The notes under the pieces are model-generated. The model made no database searches and was not told the DNA's origin. It was given only the letters and a program-made list of their open reading frames with translations. From an uncultured Collinsella sp. (lineage in GTDB: Bacteria; Actinomycetota; Coriobacteriia; Coriobacteriales; Coriobacteriaceae), in NCBI GenBank assembly GCA_900546825.1, contig UREE01000042.1, forward strand, positions 1 to 17,554: 17,554 nucleotides of DNA. Reading direction: 5' to 3'. Positions 12,960 through 17,554 of the stretch are shown here, piece after piece. The translations under genes were made by a program, and so were the position numbers. How positions within the stretch are numbered: the stretch's first letter is position 1; every line of letters starts with the position of its first letter.

Positions 12960-14098
12960 CCTTCGCCCCCCTGCGGCGTGTAGGCTTCGATGCCGCCCTC
13001 TTCAAAGGAATAACAGCCATCGTAGACGGCCAGCGCCATGTCCCACAGCGGGATAGCAGCCACCGCGCCGGTGCCTTCGCCCAGATGCAGGCCCGCCGTG
13101 ATGAGGGCTTTTTTGTTCAGAGCGTCCAGCACCAGCTTTGCGGCCGGCTCGGTGGAGCAATGGCTTGCAAAAACAGCCTTAGCCGCCGCCGGGCAGAGCC
13201 GGACAGCGCAGAGCGCCGCCACACAGCTGATGAAGCCGTCGGCCAGCACCGGCACACCTTCCAGCGCCCCGCCGAGGAAGACGCCGCAGAGCCCGGCAAT
13301 ATCGAAACCGCCCAGCTTTGCCAGCACGTCCAGTGCATCGGCAGAGTTGGGCTGATTTTTTGCGATGCCGCGATGGATGGCATCGATCTTCCGGGCAAGT
13401 CCCTCGTCTGAAAGGCCCGCGCCCCGGCCCGTCATCCCTTCGACGGGCTGGCCCAGCAGCACAGCGGCCACGGCGCTGGACGTCGTCGTGTTGCCGATGC
13501 CCATCTCGCCCGCGGCGAGAAGGCGCACGCCGGCGCGGGCAAGCCCGCACGCGACGGCGATTCCGACCTCGATCGCGCGCACGGCCCCATCGCGAGACAT
13601 AGCGGGGCCGTGCGCGATGTTGCCGCTCCCCCGCCGCACGTTCGCGCGCACCATGCGCGCGTCTTCTATACCCCGGGCCATACCCACGTCGACGGGCACG
13701 ACCTCGGCACCCGCGAACGCCGCCATGCGGCAGGCGCTCGTGGCCCCCTCGCACATGTTGCGCGCGACGGCTCGCGTCACGTCTTGCCCGCTTTGCGACA
13801 CGCCTTCGGCAACGACCCCGTTGTCGGAGAAGAATACCGCGAGCGCACGGGGAAACTCGGCCACCTCGGCGCTCCCCTGAGCTGCGGCGATACACGCGAC
13901 GGCGTCTTCAAAGTCGCCCAATCCCCCCAAGGGGTGCGCGATGGAGTCCCACGCGGCGTACGCGGCGGCGCGGGCGCACTCGTCTGCGGGCTCGATCCGG
14001 GAGAGCGTGGCTTCGAGCACGGCACCCGACGCCGACGAGAACGCGCGCTCGACTTCCTCGCGGATGCAGGCGAGCGCGGTTTCGGTTGCTTCAGCCAT
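12953..14098 (-). CDS. cobT: Nicotinate-nucleotide--dimethylbenzimidazole phosphoribosyltransferase CobT (mosaic gene)
   Basis: CobT transfers phosphoribose from nicotinate mononucleotide to the lower-ligand base, giving alpha-ribazole phosphate. The 381-residue product has the expected motifs: FFSDNGVVAEGVSQSGQDVT (the family usually has a GDHG-type triplet here; this has SDNG), RGSGNIAHGPAM, GEMGIGNTTTSSAVAA, EGMTGRGAGLSDEGL, and the C-terminal LGEGTGAVAAIPLWDMAL with the presumed catalytic glutamate. The ATG at 14098 is preceded by AGGAG and overlaps the cobB stop codon by eight bases. Upstream of about 13,510 the DNA is extremely GC-rich with many CGCGC runs; below about 13,480 it matches the cobU-cobQ style. 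The gene is therefore probably two halves from different species joined in frame at GEMGIGNTT. Confidence 0.9.
   Translation of the reverse strand: MAEATETALACIREEVERAFSSASGAVLEATLSRIEPADECARAAAYAAWDSIAHPLGGLGDFEDAVACIAAAQGSAEVAEFPRALAVFFSDNGVVAEGVSQSGQDVTRAVARNMCEGATSACRMAAFAGAEVVPVDVGMARGIEDARMVRANVRRGSGNIAHGPAMSRDGAVRAIEVGIAVACGLARAGVRLLAAGEMGIGNTTTSSAVAAVLLGQPVEGMTGRGAGLSDEGLARKIDAIHRGIAKNQPNSADALDVLAKLGGFDIAGLCGVFLGGALEGVPVLADGFISCVAALCAVRLCPAAAKAVFASHCSTEPAAKLVLDALNKKALITAGLHLGEGTGAVAAIPLWDMALAVYDGCYSFEEGGIEAYTPQGGEGC
13475..13520. other. Breakpoint 3: within cobT at the GEMGIGNTT motif
   Basis: Codon style changes sharply here. Above 13,510 (the gene's 5' half, and cobB, cbiET, cobJ) the DNA has dense GCG/CGC runs and Arg/Ala codons CGC/GCG. 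Below 13,480 it uses more AGC, CTT, TTT and GCC, as in the operon to 7274. The motif between is one of the most conserved in CobT. Confidence 0.65.
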
Positions 14099-15473
14099 GC
14101 CGTCTCCTCTCTGCAAACGACGCTGCGGCAGACGCGAACGCGCGCGCAACGTCGGGGTTCGCAGGATAGTACACATGCGGGAAGCCCGCAACCAGGGACG
14201 GGGTGGTCGACATGCACAGCCAGCCCTTGTCGCGTCGGGGCTTCTGCGCCCAGAAGTCGCCGCCCGGGCAGGTGGACTGCCAGTAGTGGAACTCGTGCGC
14301 GCGGATGCGTGTGCCGCGCGGCCCGTAGAGCCCGTCGCGTTGGGAAGTGAGCACCACGTACCCGAAATGGGACAGCCTTCCCCCATTCTCGCTTGCGCCC
14401 TCAAGGGCGCCAGCAACAGGCCAACGCCGCCCCTCGCTATCGGCGATTTCACGCTGTAGGTACAGAAACCCACCGCATTCGGCGACCGTCGGCATGCCGG
14501 ATTCCACCGCGCGCCGCACCGCCTCGCGCATCGGCGCGTTCTCGGAGAGCTGCCGCGCATGGAGCTCCGGGTAGCCGCCCCCCAGATAGAGGGCGCTTGT
14601 CCCCCGGGGCAACTCGCTATCACACAGGGGGCTGAAAAAGGCCAGCTCGCAACCCAGGTCCTCGAGCGCGCGCAGGTTCTCCTCGTAGTAGAACGAGAAC
14701 GCCTCGTCACGCGCGACGGCGACGATGGGCCACGCTCCCGCGATAGACTCCAACCGGTAAGGTTCCTCGCGGATATCGGGTGCCGTCGCCGCTATTTCGA
14801 GCAAGCGGTCGACCTCGACGCTCTTTTCCACCAGCTCGGCCATCTTGTCGATGCGCGCGGAGAGCTGCTCGACCTCGTCGGCGGTCACAAGCCCCAGATG
14901 CCGGCTATCGAGCGAGAACGTCTCGTCGGCGGGGATATTCCCCAAAACCGCGACGCCCGTGTGCTTCTCGATCGCAGGCGCCGCGTAGGCGCAGGCAGCG
15001 GCGCTCGTCTTGTTCAGCACGACGCCGCGCACGTTCGCACAAGGCAGGAACTCGGCGATGCCGCGGATTACGGCGGCGAGCGATAAAGACGCCCCGCGCC
15101 CGTTCACCACTAAAACGACCGGCGTTTCAGTGTCGCGCGCAACCTGATAGCTGCTCGCGTCGGCCACGCCGGGCGCCATGCCGTCGTAGAAGCCCATGAC
15201 GCCCTCGAGCACCGCGACATCCGCGCCCGCGGCGCCGCGTGCGAGCAGGGCGCGCAGCGTCGGGGCGTCGGTGAAGAAGCCGTCTAAGTTGCCCGAGCGC
15301 GCGCCCACGACGCGGCGATGAAAGAGCGGATCAATGTAGTCGGGGCCGCATTTGAAAGCCGCGCATGCGAGGCCGCGGCGCGCGAGCGCGCGCAGGAGCG
15401 CGCACGTAACGACCGTCTTGCCGCTCCCGCTCGAGGGCGCAGCGACCATGAAGCGCGGGATGGACGTGCTCAC
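14091..15473 (-). CDS. cbiA: Cobyrinic acid a,c-diamide synthase CobB/CbiA
   Basis: This glutamine amidotransferase amidates the a and c carboxylates of cobyrinic acid (or its cobalt form) with ATP and glutamine. The 460-residue product has the normal two-domain layout: P-loop APSSGSGKT (12-20), FKCGPDYIDPLFH (40-52), LEGVMGFYDG (89-98) in the synthetase domain, then YLGGGYPELHA (296-306), the nucleophile in VAECGGFLYL (Cys333) and a late RAHEFHYW histidine segment of the glutaminase domain. The GTG at 15473 overlaps the cbiET stop as GTGA, which I prefer; an ATG at 15449 lies just before the P-loop and is possible. Codon use is of the very GC-rich type. Confidence 0.93.
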   Translation of the reverse strand: MSTSIPRFMVAAPSSGSGKTVVTCALLRALARRGLACAAFKCGPDYIDPLFHRRVVGARSGNLDGFFTDAPTLRALLARGAAGADVAVLEGVMGFYDGMAPGVADASSYQVARDTETPVVLVVNGRGASLSLAAVIRGIAEFLPCANVRGVVLNKTSAAACAYAAPAIEKHTGVAVLGNIPADETFSLDSRHLGLVTADEVEQLSARIDKMAELVEKSVEVDRLLEIAATAPDIREEPYRLESIAGAWPIVAVARDEAFSFYYEENLRALEDLGCELAFFSPLCDSELPRGTSALYLGGGYPELHARQLSENAPMREAVRRAVESGMPTVAECGGFLYLQREIADSEGRRWPVAGALEGASENGGRLSHFGYVVLTSQRDGLYGPRGTRIRAHEFHYWQSTCPGGDFWAQKPRRDKGWLCMSTTPSLVAGFPHVYYPANPDVARAFASAAASFAERRRHG

Positions 15474-16942
15474 CGGACGCCGCCTTCCCCACCTGCGGCG
15501 TTGCAGCTAGCGAGCGAGACCACCTCAACGGATGGTTTCCCCTCGGTAGAGGGGTCCTCCCCGACAGGCGACTCAACAAGCGCCCCGACATCGGCAAGCT
15601 CCTCGGCATCCGCGCCCGCACCACGCGCGCTGACGAGGAACACGGGGTTTTGCGCCTTCATAAGATGGCGCGAGCCTACAGCCTCGGCGCGGGCGGCCGA
15701 CACCTGGCACGCCTCGAACCCCTTAAAGCGCGAACCCGAGAGGAGCGCGCACGCCTCGGTGAGCGTCTCAACGGTGACGCATGGCACGCACAGGCGAACC
15801 TGCGAGGTCTTCTCGAGCGCCGCCTCCACGATGGAGGGAAGCTCGCCCGCGCTCCCGCCGACGAACACGGCGTCGGGGACGGGCAGTTTCGCGAGCGCTT
15901 CGGGGGCGACACCGGGGACCGCATGCACGTTGCCGCACCCGAATGCATCCGCGTTCTCTCGGATGAGCCGCACGCCGGCCGCATTGCGCTCGACCGCCCA
16001 TACCGACCCCGCTCGCGCGACGAGCGCCGCCTCGATCGACACGCTCCCCGTGCCGGCGCCGACGTCCCACACGGTGTCGGTCGCGGAAAGGCGCAGCTTC
16101 GCGAGCGCGACGGCGCGCACCTCCTGCTTGGTCATGGGAACGTCGCCGCGGATGAAGAGCTCGTCGGGAATGCCCGAGGAAGCGTACGGCCAGCGGGAGC
16201 TCGCGGCGCGGAATGCGCCCGCAGAGTCCGCCGCGGAAGAAGCCTCCGCGGGCGCAGACGCGCCGGCCGGCGCCTCGGAGGCTGCGCTAGAGCCCGCAGG
16301 CGACCCGGCGCAGCCTGCGAACTCGATAAGCATCACGTTCAAGTCGTCGAACGTCTGATCTGCGATTTCACTTGCGGTCGCGCAGGTGATGCGCTCGTCG
16401 GGGTACGACAGGCGCTCGGCCACCGTCACGCGCGCGTCCCCGAAGCCCGCCTGCACAAGCTCGCGCGAAAGTCGCGAGGGGTCTTCCCCGCCCGACGTGG
16501 CGAGGAAGAGCTCACCTGCGCGCTCGGCCTCGGCCACGATGTCGCACGCCACGCCGTGAGCGCTCACGAAGCGCCAATCCTGCCATGGACGCGCGAGGCG
16601 CGCGGCGAGATACGACGCTGAGCTTATGCCGGGAATTACGCGCACGTCCACCTGCGCGTCGCCGGAGAGCGCCTCCACCAGGCGGCGCGCGCCGCTGAAC
16701 AGCCCCACATCGCCCGTCATCACGACCACGGCGCGCTGCCACGACGCCGCATCGGTGAGCGCGGCAACGATGTCCGCCGTCTTCACGAGCTCGCATCTCA
16801 CCACGTCGGGCGGCACGTCGATGCCGACAAGCGCGCGATGAGCGCCGATGACCACGTCGGCGATGTCGATCGCGTCGAGCGCCGCACGCGAGAGCAAGTC
16901 GGGGTTTCCGGGCCCCGCCCCGATGATCGTTACCTTTCGCAT
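15470..16942 (-). CDS. cbiET: Fused precorrin-6Y methylase CbiET (C5,15-methyltransferase with C12-acetate decarboxylation; CobL-type)
   Basis: The protein carries both activities that act on (cobalt-)precorrin-6B/7: methylation at C5 (CbiE domain) and C15 methylation with decarboxylation of the C12 acetate (CbiT domain). In the 490-residue product, residues 1-208 form a tetrapyrrole methylase: VTIIGAGPGNPDLLS, TGDVGLFSGA and VIPGISSASYLAARL. Residues about 250-450 are a Rossmann methyltransferase: GIPDELFIRGDVPMTKQEVRA, DVGAGTGS (293-300), VFVGGSAGELP. Between them lies a low-complexity Ala/Ser/Gly/Pro linker (210-250), and a C-terminal acidic extension of about 45 residues follows. The ATG at 16942 has GGGAGA four bases upstream and overlaps cobJ by 13 bases. 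The fusion itself is well known; linker and tail are not needed for catalysis. Confidence 0.93.
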   Translation of the reverse strand: MRKVTIIGAGPGNPDLLSRAALDAIDIADVVIGAHRALVGIDVPPDVVRCELVKTADIVAALTDAASWQRAVVVMTGDVGLFSGARRLVEALSGDAQVDVRVIPGISSASYLAARLARPWQDWRFVSAHGVACDIVAEAERAGELFLATSGGEDPSRLSRELVQAGFGDARVTVAERLSYPDERITCATASEIADQTFDDLNVMLIEFAGCAGSPAGSSAASEAPAGASAPAEASSAADSAGAFRAASSRWPYASSGIPDELFIRGDVPMTKQEVRAVALAKLRLSATDTVWDVGAGTGSVSIEAALVARAGSVWAVERNAAGVRLIRENADAFGCGNVHAVPGVAPEALAKLPVPDAVFVGGSAGELPSIVEAALEKTSQVRLCVPCVTVETLTEACALLSGSRFKGFEACQVSAARAEAVGSRHLMKAQNPVFLVSARGAGADAEELADVGALVESPVGEDPSTEGKPSVEVVSLASCNAAGGEGGVR

Positions 16943-17554
16943 GGAATCTCCCGATACCCGCGCGGCGTGACCATACGGCCGCCTACGCGCTTCGTGTCCG
17001 CGTTGCCGACGAACACGGTGGTGAACATGTCGGCGTCGAACTCCCCCAGCTCGGATAGCCTGCACATGCCCGACTGCTGCCCCTCGCGCCCGATGTTGCG
17101 TACCCAGCCGCAGAGCGTGTCGGGGGCCTTCCATTCGAGCATAATCTTCGCCGCGCGCGAGAGCCTGTCGGCGCGCTTTCTGCTGCGCGGGTTGTACAAA
17201 CAGATGCAGAAGTCGGCGCTCGCCACGGCGGCGAGCCTGCGCTCGATGACCTCCCACGGCGTGAGCAGGTCGGAGAGCGACACGACCGCGAAGTCGTGGG
17301 CAAGCGGGGCGCCGAGCACCGCCGACCCGCTCTGAGCCGCAGTGGCCCCGGCGATAACTTCCACGTCTACATCGGGGTAGTCCTCAGCAAGCTCCAGCAC
17401 GGGGCTCGCCATGCCGTACACGCCCGCGTCACCGCTGCACACGAGCGCCACGGCTTCTCCGCTCTGCGCGCGCGAAAGCGCCAGGCGGCACCGTTCGACC
17501 TCGTGCATCATCGGCGTCGCGAGATGCGCCGCGTCGGGCACGGCGGCGAGCGCG
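16930..17554 (-). CDS. cobJ: Precorrin-3B / cobalt-precorrin-3 C17-methyltransferase CobJ/CbiH (5' end beyond the window)
   Basis: CobJ methylates C17 and drives ring contraction of the corrin macrocycle using S-adenosylmethionine. The visible 208 codons include MMHEVERCRLAL, the conserved CSGDAGVYGMA, EVIAGATAAQSGSAVLGAPLAHDFAVVSLSDLLTPWE, DFCICLYNPRSRKR and TTVFVGNADTK. The frame stays open to the right edge, and the family's N-terminal glycine-rich GIGPG segment is missing, so roughly 40 residues lie outside; the GTG at 17541 is not the true start. CobJ (aerobic) and CbiH (anaerobic) cannot be told apart from this part, though the anaerobic route is more likely for a gut anaerobe. The TAA stop lies 13 bases inside cbiET. 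Confidence 0.9.
   Translation of the reverse strand, partial: ALAAVPDAAHLATPMMHEVERCRLALSRAQSGEAVALVCSGDAGVYGMASPVLELAEDYPDVDVEVIAGATAAQSGSAVLGAPLAHDFAVVSLSDLLTPWEVIERRLAAVASADFCICLYNPRSRKRADRLSRAAKIMLEWKAPDTLCGWVRNIGREGQQSGMCRLSELGEFDADMFTTVFVGNADTKRVGGRMVTPRGYREIPCER

Noticed and set aside
14099..14710. N-terminal extension of the cobT frame upstream to 14710
   Set aside because: The added residues are a shadow of cobB in another frame; the ATG at 14098 with AGGAG upstream starts the CobT family match.
15318..16621. Long plus-strand frames opposite cbiET and cobB
   Set aside because: They consist of Arg/Ala/Ser-rich low-complexity translations without motifs, typical of shadows in very GC-rich DNA.
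13475..17554. Natural horizontal acquisition of a complete cobalamin island
   Set aside because: There is no integrase, tRNA, direct repeat or insertion sequence at any joint, and the joints are inside genes at conserved words. A chimera is the simpler reading, though not proven.

Overview
The window reads as a high-GC gut-bacterial contig, but not as one genome. From gene content, codon use and remembered family resemblance (no search was run) it looks like three or four pieces from different lineages. (i) About 1-190 resembles a Clostridia/Faecalibacterium-type pyrF fragment. (ii) About 190-7,200 is a Coriobacteria (Collinsella-like) housekeeping block: ftsY 3' end, ffh, a UPF0251/NifX-like regulator, thyA, folA, a TrmH-family RNA methyltransferase, a MATE transporter and the 3' part of btuR. 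(iii) About 7,250-13,480 is a tightly overlapping cobalamin late-pathway operon of Faecalibacterium-like character. (iv) About 13,510-17,554 is a very GC-rich cobalamin operon of Eggerthellaceae-like character. The switches fall inside genes, in frame, at conserved motifs: pyrF/ftsY at EALGLDG, the btuR P-loop, and GEMGIGNTT in cobT. That pattern suggests a metagenome assembly or amplification chimera more than natural exchange, though sequence alone cannot settle it.

Layout. Plus strand: pyrF::ftsY chimera (to 361), ffh (372-1847), strong terminator (1871-1906). Minus strand: UPF0251-NifX fusion with a His/Cys-rich tail (2732-1968), with TGRCATATGTCA-type palindromes around its promoter. Plus strand: thyA-folA (2899-4275), hairpin, TrmH-family methyltransferase (4385-5299), MATE transporter (5425-6774). 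A 30-bp inverted repeat (6771-6800) spans both stop codons of the convergent MATE and btuR genes. From 17,554 down to 6,797 every gene is on the minus strand; in transcription order: cobJ/cbiH (partial), cbiET, cobB/cbiA, cobT, cobU, cobS, a 108-residue CobU-like gene, cobC-like phosphatase, cbiB, cobD-type aminotransferase, cobQ, btuR. Nearly all junctions are 4-13 nt overlaps or abutting stop/start codons.

Function. The cobalamin block covers ring methylation and contraction (CobJ), C5/C15 methylation with C12 acetate decarboxylation (CbiET), a,c-diamidation (CobB), adenosylation (BtuR), the remaining amidations (CobQ), aminopropanol attachment (CobD, CbiB), and nucleotide-loop assembly (CobU, CobS, CobT, CobC). 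The early tetrapyrrole steps, other methyltransferases and cobalt chelatase lie outside. The housekeeping block covers co-translational protein targeting (SRP), dTMP/folate metabolism, RNA methylation and drug/cation efflux. No tRNA, rRNA, CRISPR array, insertion sequence or cobalamin riboswitch was recognised. No gene-free stretch exceeds 300 bases.
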